From contig JAKAGT010000021.1 in NCBI GenBank assembly GCA_021825585.1, forward strand, positions 37,931-101,930: DNA of 64,000 nt, written 5' to 3'. Shown here one piece after another: positions 7,954-17,325 of this stretch (the stretch's first letter is position 1; every line of letters begins with the position of its first letter). Under the pieces are notes generated by a model, which had not been told where the DNA came from, ran no database searches, and saw only the letters and a program-made list of their open reading frames with translations. The translations under genes were made by a program, and so were the position numbers. The stretch is from Bacteroidota bacterium. GTDB lineage: Bacteria; Bacteroidota; Ignavibacteria; Kryptoniales; JAKASW01.

Positions 7954-8991
7954 CTAGGCGAGAAATTCGGAGAAGAAATCAATATCTTCATCCCTCTTAG
8001 TCCGAATGTATTCAATTGCCTCCCCGACGTCGCAACCTTCGTGAATTATCATTGAAAGTGACATCGCTATCGCACGAGGGTCGTCATCCTGGACAAACGT
8101 CACGTTCCTCCCTACCATCGCACCGCGCGCATTGGGAGCCGACTTCATCCCATGAGCGAACGATTTGATCGTATCCAACGGCGAGTCCTTAGCGGGCCCA
8201 CCGAGAAGGAGTATCGGAAGCGTCGTTGATCTTGCCACACGCTCGAAACTTTCATTGTAAGAGAGCTTAAGCCAGGTGTAAAGAGAAGTCTCGCCGAGTG
8301 CCGCCGCAGCCCCCGCGTCGCGTACAAGCGACTCGAGATCGGTCTTGAATGCGTAGCCTTTTTCTCTTCCTTCAACGGTCGCAGGCTCTATGAACGCATA
8401 CAATCCGAGCCGACTCAGCTCTGTTATCGCATTCGCGCATTCTCGTATCGTTATGAGCGAGCCGTGATCCGACGGCTCCAGCCTGTATAGCATCTTCCCT
8501 CCGTCCAGATTCATCCTCTTGAGGCTCTCCGGACTGAAGGAAGTAAATACATCTTCCAGCTCATGTACTGATCCTGCGTGTCCGCCCCGGTTCATACATC
8601 CAACTATCACCTTTTCATCGAGAAAACTCTTTCCCGTCTTCTTCCTGTAGAGGTGATCTACTGTAATGATATCCTCTATCATGTCGGTCTGTGCCATGAC
8701 GCCGTCGAACTCGGGATCGGTTATGACCCGAAGAACGCGACCGAGGTATTCATAGCGGTCTCCCATCCTAAGCGGATCATTCCGAAGCGCTGTAACTCTC
8801 CTACCTGGATGATCGGCGGCAAGGATAATTAACTTGCCGTCCTTTGTCAGCTTGGTTCTCCTCTTTCTATTCCGGGCGTGCTCTATGATTTCTTCTCTCT
8901 CATCAATCCTGGCATCTGTAATCCGATTGAAGAGATTGACAGGAAAAAAATCTTCAAGGTGAAATTTGTAGCCATCGAGTCTATAATCCAT
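7954..8991 (-). CDS. Cgl0159-like (beta/alpha)8 class I aldolase, copy A
   Basis: 345 residues from the ATG at 8991, which has GGAG 7 bases upstream; the longer in-frame start at 9027 is rejected because the paralogue at 60243-61280 is also exactly 345 residues. Features are ILAADHPGRRVTALRNDP, VGCMNRGGHAGSVHELEDVF, MNLDGGKMLYRLEPSDHGS, LPILLLGGPAKDSP and ARGAMVGRNVTF. This fits the aldolase-like family linked to inositol and sugar-acid clusters, with DeoC-like fold. It precedes the SAF/UxaA/Ldh_2 module, so it may cleave a 2-keto-3-deoxy or phosphorylated intermediate. The exact substrate is unknown. Confidence 0.7.
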   Translation of the reverse strand: MDYRLDGYKFHLEDFFPVNLFNRITDARIDEREEIIEHARNRKRRTKLTKDGKLIILAADHPGRRVTALRNDPLRMGDRYEYLGRVLRVITDPEFDGVMAQTDMIEDIITVDHLYRKKTGKSFLDEKVIVGCMNRGGHAGSVHELEDVFTSFSPESLKRMNLDGGKMLYRLEPSDHGSLITIRECANAITELSRLGLYAFIEPATVEGREKGYAFKTDLESLVRDAGAAAALGETSLYTWLKLSYNESFERVARSTTLPILLLGGPAKDSPLDTIKSFAHGMKSAPNARGAMVGRNVTFVQDDDPRAIAMSLSMIIHEGCDVGEAIEYIRTKRDEDIDFFSEFLA

Positions 8992-9059
8992 TAAATTCTC
9001 CGAAATGATGATTGAAAAAGGCAACAAGTTGAGTCAGAGACAGTTCTGGGTCCCACCTC

Positions 9060-12000
9060 TCACTTCACATTGAGTCCCTCGACGACAACACTCGGCCTTT
9101 CACCTCGCGTGTCGGCGTTGCTTAGTTCCATATTTATCGTCCGCTCTTCACCCGGCAGAAGCGTTATGAAGTTGTCGCTGTAAATCACGGGTAAGATGCG
9201 CTTCCGATCCTTATCCCCAACAACTTTGAGTTTCACAATCGGTGCCGCGTATTCTGTATTGTTGCTGACTGTAGTAGTGAGATACAACCGGTCCCCTTTC
9301 CTTTTGGTCGTCGTCCGGGAAGCGAGCTGGATTTGCGGCAGTTCCGTGATAAGCTTCATGTCGCCTTTTTTACGCTCGCGCCAATACGAGTTCCTCGAAA
9401 TGAGATTCTTACCTCTTCGCAGCTCGAGGCTGATCAGGTACACACCGCCAGCTCTTTGCGGCTGTGCCACAGGGAACAGACTAATCGTGCTATCTTCCGG
9501 GCAATTAAGATCGAATTCCCTCTCTTCTAATAATACCTTGCCGTTCAAATTCAGAACCTTCATGACAGCAGTCAAATCAGAACCGTCAGGCACGCTGTAG
9601 TTGACAACTTCAATGCTGTCAGTGTAAGCGTTCCACTGGATATGGAGCGGCTGGCACGCTTCCTTGCATCCGAAGTACGCCGCCGTCGGATCGAAGTAAT
9701 AATCGTAGGTCTGCCACGTCAGTGAGGGCCACGATGAATGGCTCATCCATATTATCAGACCCATCCTGTTCCGGCTCTGAGCCTCGAACATCGCACGATA
9801 TGCATTGTACTCTGTCCAGTCGGCAAGCCACAACCATTCTTTCAGGCTGTCAACTTTTCCAAAATTCCTTTCGATGTACCCGTTGAATGAAGCTCCGTTC
9901 TGTGCGCCGCCTAATGTAAAATCATGTACGCCCCACAGGCTGGTTTGCGGCCAGAGACTGTCGGCGGGCATCATGCGCCTGAGACTGGAATAAGACACGA
10001 TTGCCGGAAGTCCCATTTCGCTGTGAAGTCTCTTTGTGGCGCGTTCCTGAAAATAATATTTCACCGGCATGAGTCTGTAAGGACCGTGGCCGCTTACCGG
10101 GCCGGCTGCAGAGTTCGGGATATATTTGACGCCGGGATCGAGTTCGTGGAGATCCTTTACCAGTGCGGAATCGATGACCGGTGGCGGATCACCTTCGTTC
10201 CGTCCCACATACAGGGCAATGCAAGGATGGTCCCTTATTCTTTTGACAAAATCCCGAAAATTATCAATGAACATTTTGGAATCACCCGGATTAGGACCGT
10301 CCACAGGATTTGCAAGCCAGAAATCCTGCCAGACCATTATACCGTATTTGTCGCAGGCATTATAGAACGCATCGTCGGCAGTTTGACCAATCCAATCCCT
10401 GATCATGTTGAAGTTCATATCTTTGTGGTATCGCACCGCAACATCATATTCTCTTGCACGATAGCGCAACATCGATTCAGGGAAACCCCAGTTGCCGCCG
10501 CGCGGGATAAGGCGCCGTCCGTTGACAAAGATCCTTAATGCTCCACCTTTCTCTGAATATGACATCTGCCTGACACCAGTCTCAAAAGACTTCAAGTCGG
10601 ACAACTTCCCATCGGCGGTGAATTCAAGTCTGACCTTGTACAGATTCTGCTCACCATATCCGTTAGGCCACCAGAGTTTCGGATTGTGAAGTTTCAATTG
10701 CGGATCGGTCGAAGGATCAAAAGTAACTCTTTTTGTCTCAAAGGGGTTAAGAGTAACCTCTCGTCCGAACTCGACGTTACCGAACCTGCCGCGAAGTGTT
10801 CCGGCAACGACTTCACCGACATGGTTGTGCAGTGTCACCTCGATATTGACATCGGCTGAAGTGGTGTCGGGCAGCGGTATCCCGGTCGAGACAAACGGGT
10901 TTCTGATAGTGACCGGACCACTTTCGGAGAGATAAACGTCGTTCCAGATTCCAGTGTCGCGCCCGCGAATTGTCGGTATCCAGTCCCACCCAACCGATGC
11001 CTCGAATGTCGGACTATCTTTACCAAGCTGGCCGCCGTTTGCATCTGTGTTGTACCTGTCCTGTTCCGTAGCGAAACCCGGATGAGCATTCCTTATAATG
11101 AGAACCGCCAGCACATTGGGCTGTCCGGGCTTCAGGATGTCCGTGACATCAAATCTTCCCCTGATAAACGAACCGTCAATTCTGCCGAGCTTGTGCCCAT
11201 TCAGATATACGACTGCCTTCCAATTAATGCCGTCGAAGTTGAGGTACCTCCTTTCACCCTGATATGAGGCTGGAGGAGTGAATACATCTCTGTACCAAAA
11301 ATCAGAGTAGAAGTATGAATCTGAGATTAGTACCTGGTTATCACCGAAATTCGGATCGGGAATCGCGCCGTCATTGAGGTAACTTGTCAGAATAGTACCG
11401 GGTACGGTCGCGATGGGCCAGCCGCTGTCATCGAAACCCGATTGGGACAACGTCATGCCGTCTGCATGAACAAGCGAAGCGCGCTGCAGTTTCCATGCAC
11501 CGCCCGACAGGTTCATTCTCCCATTTTTCTCCAACGGCGCCAGCGGATGCCAGACAGGCAGCGGACCACCCGTTCCAAAAACCTCAAGCTGACTCAGGAT
11601 ATAACCGTCCCTCGCGTCTGCCGGTTTTGTCATCAGAACGCGTACGTATCTACCCTTCACTTCCCTGCCAAGGTTGATATCCATCGGGTTTACAGAACTG
11701 GCATGTAGCGGTGCGATGTCTTTCCAGTGAATTGCGTCATCCGATACCTGGAGTTCACCCGAGAGTGCTGGCCGCACCCAGAAAAGTTTCACGTCATTGA
11801 AAGAACAGGTCGCCCCGAGATCGACGTAAACCCATTCCGTGTCTGAACCGGAGCTCTTCCAGGCATTTGTAAAATGGTACGGACCTCCGATCGGTGCAAA
11901 ATGACCATCGAAATACTGTCCAAATATCCCGACGATCCACCTCTTTGCATTGGGAGAAACTAAGTCGACCCTGTAGAACTTGTAATGAACAGCAGAATCT

Positions 12001-12710
12001 GTCTTAAAGGTGTAGTTAAACACCCTTACATCTGCCGGAGCGTTGTCCCACCCAAAGCCATAGAAGACGTCGAAGTTCCGCGGGAGGGGACGACCGGCAA
12101 GATTGGCACCCGTCACTCCTGGAAAGCTGTCCCCATCAGCGATGCCGAGACTATCCCACCTGACTCCATCGTAAGAGCCTTCAACACTTACTTCCCAACG
12201 ACCGGGGTGAAGAGTATCGACGATCACGATGCCCGAAACGCTCAGGCTGTCCACCGGAGGTACGTCATAGTTGCCCGCCATTTGTATTTGAATCCAGGCA
12301 TCCGAGCTGTCAAATGAAAGCGTGCTAGTTTCGTGCCGATCGAGGACAAATTCACGATCCCGCTTATTGAGAACGCCGTCGCTTGTCGTGACAACCAGCC
12401 ATCCCGGCATAGCGGTATCTACTATACCATCGGTGACAAGTTGGGCAGTAAGATTATAATTGTATGCGCTCGATTGATATGCCGGTCTTAGCAGTGCAAG
12501 ATTTCTGTAATTTATTGTATCGATCCGCTCCGAGGGAGAGAAATTTTCGAGCGGACCCCCCGGATATACACCTACCCCAAGGGTATAAAGCTGGCTTACC
12601 GGGGCACATCCTGAAATCAAGAGAAATGCAGTTGCAACCAAATACAGCGTCAGCCGGTCTGGTTCAAGGAAGAAACAATAATTTCGAGACTGTTTAGTCG
12701 AGTCCTTCAT
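9060..12710 (-). CDS. GH2 exo-glycosidase lipoprotein (beta-mannosidase/exo-glucosaminidase type) with discoidin domain
   Basis: 1216 residues. The N-terminus is a lipoprotein signal with lipobox LISGC (cysteine about residue 35). Residues about 50-385 contain F5/8-type (discoidin) carbohydrate-binding sequence (EWVYVDLGATCSFNDVKLFW, YILSQLEVFGTGG). From about 400 onward it is a GH2 enzyme: jelly-roll, immunoglobulin-like and TIM-barrel domains, with acid/base glutamate in GRNEGDPP and nucleophile glutamate in LHSEMGLP. GH2 enzymes of this architecture are beta-mannosidases or exo-beta-glucosaminidases; in this locus removal of beta-mannose or glucosamine from a glycan core is reasonable. GAAGGGAAA precedes the ATG. 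It would act on a membrane surface. Confidence 0.85.
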   Translation of the reverse strand: MKDSTKQSRNYCFFLEPDRLTLYLVATAFLLISGCAPVSQLYTLGVGVYPGGPLENFSPSERIDTINYRNLALLRPAYQSSAYNYNLTAQLVTDGIVDTAMPGWLVVTTSDGVLNKRDREFVLDRHETSTLSFDSSDAWIQIQMAGNYDVPPVDSLSVSGIVIVDTLHPGRWEVSVEGSYDGVRWDSLGIADGDSFPGVTGANLAGRPLPRNFDVFYGFGWDNAPADVRVFNYTFKTDSAVHYKFYRVDLVSPNAKRWIVGIFGQYFDGHFAPIGGPYHFTNAWKSSGSDTEWVYVDLGATCSFNDVKLFWVRPALSGELQVSDDAIHWKDIAPLHASSVNPMDINLGREVKGRYVRVLMTKPADARDGYILSQLEVFGTGGPLPVWHPLAPLEKNGRMNLSGGAWKLQRASLVHADGMTLSQSGFDDSGWPIATVPGTILTSYLNDGAIPDPNFGDNQVLISDSYFYSDFWYRDVFTPPASYQGERRYLNFDGINWKAVVYLNGHKLGRIDGSFIRGRFDVTDILKPGQPNVLAVLIIRNAHPGFATEQDRYNTDANGGQLGKDSPTFEASVGWDWIPTIRGRDTGIWNDVYLSESGPVTIRNPFVSTGIPLPDTTSADVNIEVTLHNHVGEVVAGTLRGRFGNVEFGREVTLNPFETKRVTFDPSTDPQLKLHNPKLWWPNGYGEQNLYKVRLEFTADGKLSDLKSFETGVRQMSYSEKGGALRIFVNGRRLIPRGGNWGFPESMLRYRAREYDVAVRYHKDMNFNMIRDWIGQTADDAFYNACDKYGIMVWQDFWLANPVDGPNPGDSKMFIDNFRDFVKRIRDHPCIALYVGRNEGDPPPVIDSALVKDLHELDPGVKYIPNSAAGPVSGHGPYRLMPVKYYFQERATKRLHSEMGLPAIVSYSSLRRMMPADSLWPQTSLWGVHDFTLGGAQNGASFNGYIERNFGKVDSLKEWLWLADWTEYNAYRAMFEAQSRNRMGLIIWMSHSSWPSLTWQTYDYYFDPTAAYFGCKEACQPLHIQWNAYTDSIEVVNYSVPDGSDLTAVMKVLNLNGKVLLEEREFDLNCPEDSTISLFPVAQPQRAGGVYLISLELRRGKNLISRNSYWRERKKGDMKLITELPQIQLASRTTTKRKGDRLYLTTTVSNNTEYAAPIVKLKVVGDKDRKRILPVIYSDNFITLLPGEERTINMELSNADTRGERPSVVVEGLNVK

Positions 12711-12758
12711 TTTCCCTTCTGTTCATAGTTGACATAAAATGGTACTATTTCATTAAAA

Positions 12759-14663
12759 TCACCACTCTGGATAGTACCCATTACGCCGGATAAACACACC
12801 TTCGCTCAAATTGTCATCAAAGAGTTTCGACATGGCTTTATAATCATTCACGAGACGCTTAATGTCGTTGAACGGATCGTTGAGATTCCTGTTAGCCAAC
12901 GAAATTCCCTCTTCCCTGATCTGGAGGTCCAGCGTAGCGTATTGTAAACACAACTCCAGTTTATGTATCAGGAACCCAGCCTCCTCATTCCCACTGGAGG
13001 CGGAGAGTGCACGCTTCAGCAATTCTTCACAGGTTTCAAAGTCATGCATGTATTTCTGCATTTCGGCAAATGTCGCAGGCGGTGTGCCCTGGATTCGACT
13101 CGCCAGCGGGACAGTTCTCTCCATTATCTTGAAGTATCTCGTCACAAATTTTGCGGCAGGGCCGAAATCCGTCGTCGTGTAATCATTGATAAGAGAATCA
13201 ACGTTGACCGCAGAATTCCATGATGCCTCCGCAATGACATAGTGGTTGAGCTGGTATGTGAACCAATTGCCTAGCTCCGAAAAGCACCCGATCCCGTCTA
13301 CCCCTATGGAGTGCAAATAGGCCATCTCCCGTTGTATCAGATGTGGAACCACCACAGGAAGTGAGCGCCAGGCATACTTGGTGTAGTAGGAATAAAATCC
13401 CATTTCACCTTTGAAAGCTTTGCCGTCCAACCAGCTTTTCAATATCCTGTCATATCTGGCATTCTCCGCGCTGGCTGTGTCCCATATTGGATATGCGAAC
13501 GACCTCGATATAGGACAGAAGTCCATCAATATGTTCGGCTGGTCGATAATGACCCTTCCGGGAGGCTTCAGGTAATATGAATAGGCTATCGATTCCACTT
13601 TCATTTTCGGGTACAATTTCCGAATGACACCTGCGACATGATTCAGGAGGAGTGCCTGGCGATCGGAGGGCGAGCCCAATGCTAAATTCGCGGAATCGTT
13701 CGACCATCGCGCACCGTCGGGAGGCCAAAGGTCGAGGACGTCGATTTCAGGATGACTCTTAAGATACGACAAGATATTATCGGTGAATTGTTTCATCGCT
13801 GCTCGGTTAGCCGTATTGAAGACAACATTTGCATCTTCACTTCTCTTTCCGTCCCACGTACCGAACCAGTCCGGGTGCTTGGCGAAATACTCTGCCGGCG
13901 GCAGGAAATTCTGATACCCATGACCTCCGACTTCTATTAACAGGCCTCTTTTTTGAAGTTCGGGGATGAGACTCCGTCTCACCCTATCCCACACGACCCG
14001 GTTTTCGCCATCGTAGTTCAAAGGATAGACGAGCGTATTCATCCCGACTTTTGCCATCCACGAGATGAGTTTCTTGTCCGCCGCCACGGTATGTGTCCAC
14101 CCTTCCTCGACATATTCCTTCCGATACTTGTAATCCGGCTTCCGGATTATGTTGAGTGCGGGAAGCGTGATCGAAGACATTTTCGGGACGTATTGACCTC
14201 CCCATTTCCCATAAAACTCAAAGTTGGGAGCGTACCATCGGCATCCGATCTGTTCGAGAAATGAATATACAGCGTACAATGTCCCGCGCTCTTCTCGGCC
14301 GGCAACGACAAGACTATCGCCAACGGACTTGATGACATAGCCGTCGAGACCCAATACGTTGCTACCCATGGGAATCCCGTTAGTCTTTGCCAATGACTCA
14401 CCGATGAAAATGGAGTGGGAAGTTGGAACAACGACAATTGGAAGGACGGCACCGCTGATCTGACGGATGTATTTCTGCAATTCATCTGCCGCGAATCGCT
14501 CGACTTCAGACGGATGAGAAGACAGAACTATGGAATATCTTGAGTGGCCGTTCTCGACAAAATTCCAGCTACCTGGTGAAGAGCCATAAGCAGCAAAAGG
14601 TATAAGTGAACAGATTACAGCAAGTGTGAGGAAAGGAGAATTCCTCTTTTTGAAATGGTCCAT
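12759..14663 (-). CDS. Secreted DUF4838 protein (alpha-glucuronidase-like N-domain)
   Basis: 634 residues from the ATG at 14663, preceded by AGAGGA at good spacing; an upstream ATG (14678) lacks one. A signal peptide (MDHFKKRNSPFLTLAVICSL onward) is followed by a GH67-N-like domain (FAADELQKYIRQISGAVLPI, IGESLAKTNGIPMG) and a TIM-barrel region (WYAPNFEFYGKW, LLIEVGGHGYQNFLP, DVLDLWPPDGARW), the pattern of DUF4838. Members are common in polysaccharide loci but their activity is not established. It sits between the CBM9-like and GH2 genes. It probably attacks or binds an acidic or acetylated side chain, which is inference only. Confidence 0.75.
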   Translation of the reverse strand: MDHFKKRNSPFLTLAVICSLIPFAAYGSSPGSWNFVENGHSRYSIVLSSHPSEVERFAADELQKYIRQISGAVLPIVVVPTSHSIFIGESLAKTNGIPMGSNVLGLDGYVIKSVGDSLVVAGREERGTLYAVYSFLEQIGCRWYAPNFEFYGKWGGQYVPKMSSITLPALNIIRKPDYKYRKEYVEEGWTHTVAADKKLISWMAKVGMNTLVYPLNYDGENRVVWDRVRRSLIPELQKRGLLIEVGGHGYQNFLPPAEYFAKHPDWFGTWDGKRSEDANVVFNTANRAAMKQFTDNILSYLKSHPEIDVLDLWPPDGARWSNDSANLALGSPSDRQALLLNHVAGVIRKLYPKMKVESIAYSYYLKPPGRVIIDQPNILMDFCPISRSFAYPIWDTASAENARYDRILKSWLDGKAFKGEMGFYSYYTKYAWRSLPVVVPHLIQREMAYLHSIGVDGIGCFSELGNWFTYQLNHYVIAEASWNSAVNVDSLINDYTTTDFGPAAKFVTRYFKIMERTVPLASRIQGTPPATFAEMQKYMHDFETCEELLKRALSASSGNEEAGFLIHKLELCLQYATLDLQIREEGISLANRNLNDPFNDIKRLVNDYKAMSKLFDDNLSEGVFIRRNGYYPEW

Positions 14664-14693
14664 AGCAATTCCTCTCATCTTAGCAGATTGGGT

Positions 14694-15344
14694 TTAAGTG
14701 AATATCAAACGTCCGAAATATCTAGGGCTGTGGAAGAATGGTGGATCATAGAAGGTAGGCGACCATGCGCTGAACATATCGGCAGGCCCCCTGTCTATTC
14801 GGAACAGATTCATTCTCCACATATCGCCGGTTCGAACGGTCTGCCCGGGTGCCAGGAAGGTCTTTAACGGAATACTGATTACGCCCTGCCATCCTTTTGA
14901 TTTCCTCGTACGATCGTTCAGGTAACCGTGCACGTAAGTCTCGGTAATTAATCCTTCACAGCGCCACGAATCGTCAAACGTGAAACTCTTTGTGTCTTCC
15001 TGAGGCGGAATCACTTTGACCTGCCTGTTGACATTCGCAGGGCTCAACTGAAATTCGTAATATACCTGCGGATCTTCACTACACGGAGCGATAAAAAGCT
15101 CGACGGCATCCTCGAGCCATACCATGCTGTTTGGAGCCTTCATTGTCGCGCTGATAAACGTGTCCTCACAATCGAATAAGAAGGATAGTCTTTCATCGTC
15201 CCTGAAACACTTGAATCGCGTAATCAAGGGAGATCCCTTACCCGATGAAGCAAGCGACAGTTTACCCATCCAAGGGACAAGTTCAAATTTAGTGACGAGA
15301 TTGCCGACCCCATTTAGATACGGGCAATTTGTCGAGTACTCCAA
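14694..15344 (-). CDS. CBM9-like carbohydrate-binding protein, no signal peptide
   Basis: 216 residues beginning at a TTG codon (15344). The CBM9 fold is suggested by MVWLEDAVELFIAPCSEDPQ, YYEFQLSPAN, WRCEGLITETYVHGYLND and WQGVISIPLKTF. There is no signal peptide, which is odd for a sugar-binding domain in an export-heavy locus. It lies in the same reading frame as the 43-residue membrane ORF just upstream, separated by one TAG and three codons, so it may be translationally coupled or expressed as a readthrough membrane-anchored form. A GC-poor AGAGAAACG is the only ribosome-site-like sequence. Confidence 0.7.
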   Translation of the reverse strand: MEYSTNCPYLNGVGNLVTKFELVPWMGKLSLASSGKGSPLITRFKCFRDDERLSFLFDCEDTFISATMKAPNSMVWLEDAVELFIAPCSEDPQVYYEFQLSPANVNRQVKVIPPQEDTKSFTFDDSWRCEGLITETYVHGYLNDRTRKSKGWQGVISIPLKTFLAPGQTVRTGDMWRMNLFRIDRGPADMFSAWSPTFYDPPFFHSPRYFGRLIFT

Positions 15345-15353
15345 TACGTTTCT

Positions 15354-15485
15354 CTACTTTTTATTTTTCTGGCTGCGAAGAATCACACGAAATTCCTTAA
15401 GGCTGTAATAAGCCCATATTACCCAGATAGAGGCTCCAACAAGCCATATGCTCCAGGTGAAGAAATCAAAGATGAGTAGTATCAT
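15354..15485 (-). CDS. 43-residue single-pass membrane protein, putative symporter accessory peptide
   Basis: Minus-strand ORF from ATG 15485 to TAG 15354 encoding MILLIFDFFTWSIWLVGASI followed by WVIWAYYSLKEF and a basic tail ending QKNKK. One hydrophobic helix with aromatic residues and a positive C-terminus suggests an inner-membrane microprotein. It lies 180 bp downstream of an SSS symporter gene, and short proteins of this kind are known as small accessory proteins of SSS symporters. AGGAGAAT lies immediately before the ATG. It is in frame with the following CBM9-like ORF. Confidence 0.6.
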   Translation of the reverse strand: MILLIFDFFTWSIWLVGASIWVIWAYYSLKEFRVILRSQKNKK

Positions 15486-15520
15486 ATTCTCCTAACTCGG
15501 CAAAGCCGAAACCAAAGATG

Positions 15521-15622
15521 GCACACTGATAACACAGAAAATGCACAGATTCCCACAGAGTTTTTGTTAGTCAAAAAGATTATATCTGTGGTCATCATGT
15601 TGTTTCTGTGTATTCTGTGTGC
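15521..15622. repeat. Imperfect palindromic element (CACAGA type)
   Basis: The left arm from GCACACTGATAACACAGAAA (15521) pairs imperfectly with the right arm ending TTTCTGTGTATTCTGTGTGC (15622), with an AT-rich loop. It resembles in style the CACATAG palindrome at 6193-6258 and 35454-35519, suggesting a family of dispersed intergenic hairpins. It sits between the symporter gene and the small membrane ORF. Confidence 0.6.
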
Positions 15623-15665
15623 AAATTGTTTTCGCTTTTATTGCACAAACCTCACTCGTAAGAGA

Positions 15666-17321
15666 CTAATCGAAAAAAAGCCTCGAAAAACCTCCTGCGA
15701 AGAAAATCATCATACTGGATATCGCCACTGCAGACGCTATACTTTGCCCATAGCCTCCCAAGATGGCGCCGGCAATGTACCCAAGAAGACCTATAGCCAC
15801 AACCAGCAGCGAGAGTCTTCCGCCGAGAGTAAGAGGTATGATTCGATATGGATTCTCAATTTTCCCGCCGTCTTCATTCTCCGTCATCAATTTGCGGGCA
15901 TTCCATATCGTGAGCCTTTTGCTTTCATCTTGCGGTGAAGTCAATAGGGTTATGATCGGGCAAGCCAGGAGTGTCACTCCTGCGCTGGCGAACGTTGCCA
16001 GGTTGAAGTTGTGGCCACCGAAAAGGAACACAAGAAGGCCGGCAGCTGTCCCTGCGACGTAGCCACCGAAAGCTCCCTGCCAATTAGCTCTTTTCCAGAA
16101 CAAGCCGTAGATAATCGCGACCACGAAGAGCGGCATGTCCATAATCCCAACTATGGTCAGATTTGCTTTGACTATTCCGCCGAGGAATGGGATAAGATAA
16201 GAAAATCCGATTATGAAAATGCCGACAATGACAACGGTCGTTCGAGCCACAAGCAATGTGGTTTTCTCAGAGGCTTTTTTCCCGAAGAAGCCATTATAGA
16301 TATCGTTTGTGAATATAGTCGCCACAGAATTGAGGTACCCTCCGACCGCCGACATTTGGGCCGACAGCAGCCCGCACATCAACAAACCGAGAGCAACGTG
16401 AGGAACGTATTCAATAATCAATTTTGGAACTGCATAGTCGAGCGATGGAAGGTGCTTGTACAAAACCGCCGCGGCCATGCCGGGGAGTATCCACAGAAAA
16501 GCAAACGGAGTAGTTATTATTCCTGAGAGTACCATGGCCTTTGCTGCCGTTCGATCATTCTCAGCGCCGAAAGCCCTCTGTAGAATACCCTGGTCCACCG
16601 AGGCCCATTTGATTCCGAGAAGGAGCATCGTCAACAGGAACACCCAGTTGTAAGGGCCTTTCTCGGGCACAAAGTTGAAGTGCTGTTCCGGAAGGCTCCG
16701 GACAAGCCCCGGGAACCATCCTACAGCTTTCATTGCAAGCGGGAGGAGAATGAGTGCACCCCCGAGCATCAACAGGAACTGCAAGACGTCGGTCACGACA
16801 ACGGACCAGTTTCCACCCAGCATAGTGTAGAGCACCGCAATTACGGTCAGGACGATTACCCAAAGCGTGAATGAGTTCACGCCTGTCACCATTTGTGCGA
16901 CGACGGCTATCGCATAGACACCGACCCCGAGCCAAAACGCGAACCTGAAGATCCATATGATTCCCACGAAAGCACGGAAACCGTTGCTGTACCGCATCTC
17001 CACGAATTCCGGGATAGTTCTGACCTTGAGCCTTCTCAGCAAAGGGATAATAAAGAGCCCGGACAAAACGAGAGCCATGTTTCCGGTCCAGGTGTTCCAT
17101 ATTATTGAAATCCCGTTCTGATAGGCCGCACCGCTCTGACCGACAAAGCTGTACAAATTGATGTTCGTAGCGGAAAGTGTCGCAGCAAGGATAAACGGCG
17201 TCAACCGTCTCCCGGCAACGTAGAAATCGTCCGGCTTCTTTATCCATTTGTAGAAATACACTCCGACGCCAAAAATGCCAACCAGGTAGAGAATTACCAG
17301 AACTATGTCAACAGAATTCAT
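15666..17321 (-). CDS. SSS-family sodium:sugar symporter
   Basis: 551 residues with about 13-14 membrane segments. SSS signature regions are KPDDFYVAGRRLTPFILAATLSATN, the GGNWSVVVTDVLQFLLML segment, WASVDQGILQRAFGA and LLSAQMSAVGGYLNSVATIFTND. It would import a monosaccharide or small sugar with sodium across the inner membrane. It starts 4 bases after the stop of the GH76 lipoprotein gene, so sugar release and uptake are co-expressed. Mannose is the natural guess from context. A second, more distant SSS gene occupies the equivalent place in locus 1 (41528). Confidence 0.9.
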   Translation of the reverse strand: MNSVDIVLVILYLVGIFGVGVYFYKWIKKPDDFYVAGRRLTPFILAATLSATNINLYSFVGQSGAAYQNGISIIWNTWTGNMALVLSGLFIIPLLRRLKVRTIPEFVEMRYSNGFRAFVGIIWIFRFAFWLGVGVYAIAVVAQMVTGVNSFTLWVIVLTVIAVLYTMLGGNWSVVVTDVLQFLLMLGGALILLPLAMKAVGWFPGLVRSLPEQHFNFVPEKGPYNWVFLLTMLLLGIKWASVDQGILQRAFGAENDRTAAKAMVLSGIITTPFAFLWILPGMAAAVLYKHLPSLDYAVPKLIIEYVPHVALGLLMCGLLSAQMSAVGGYLNSVATIFTNDIYNGFFGKKASEKTTLLVARTTVVIVGIFIIGFSYLIPFLGGIVKANLTIVGIMDMPLFVVAIIYGLFWKRANWQGAFGGYVAGTAAGLLVFLFGGHNFNLATFASAGVTLLACPIITLLTSPQDESKRLTIWNARKLMTENEDGGKIENPYRIIPLTLGGRLSLLVVAIGLLGYIAGAILGGYGQSIASAVAISSMMIFFAGGFSRLFFD

Positions 17322-17325
17322 GCTT

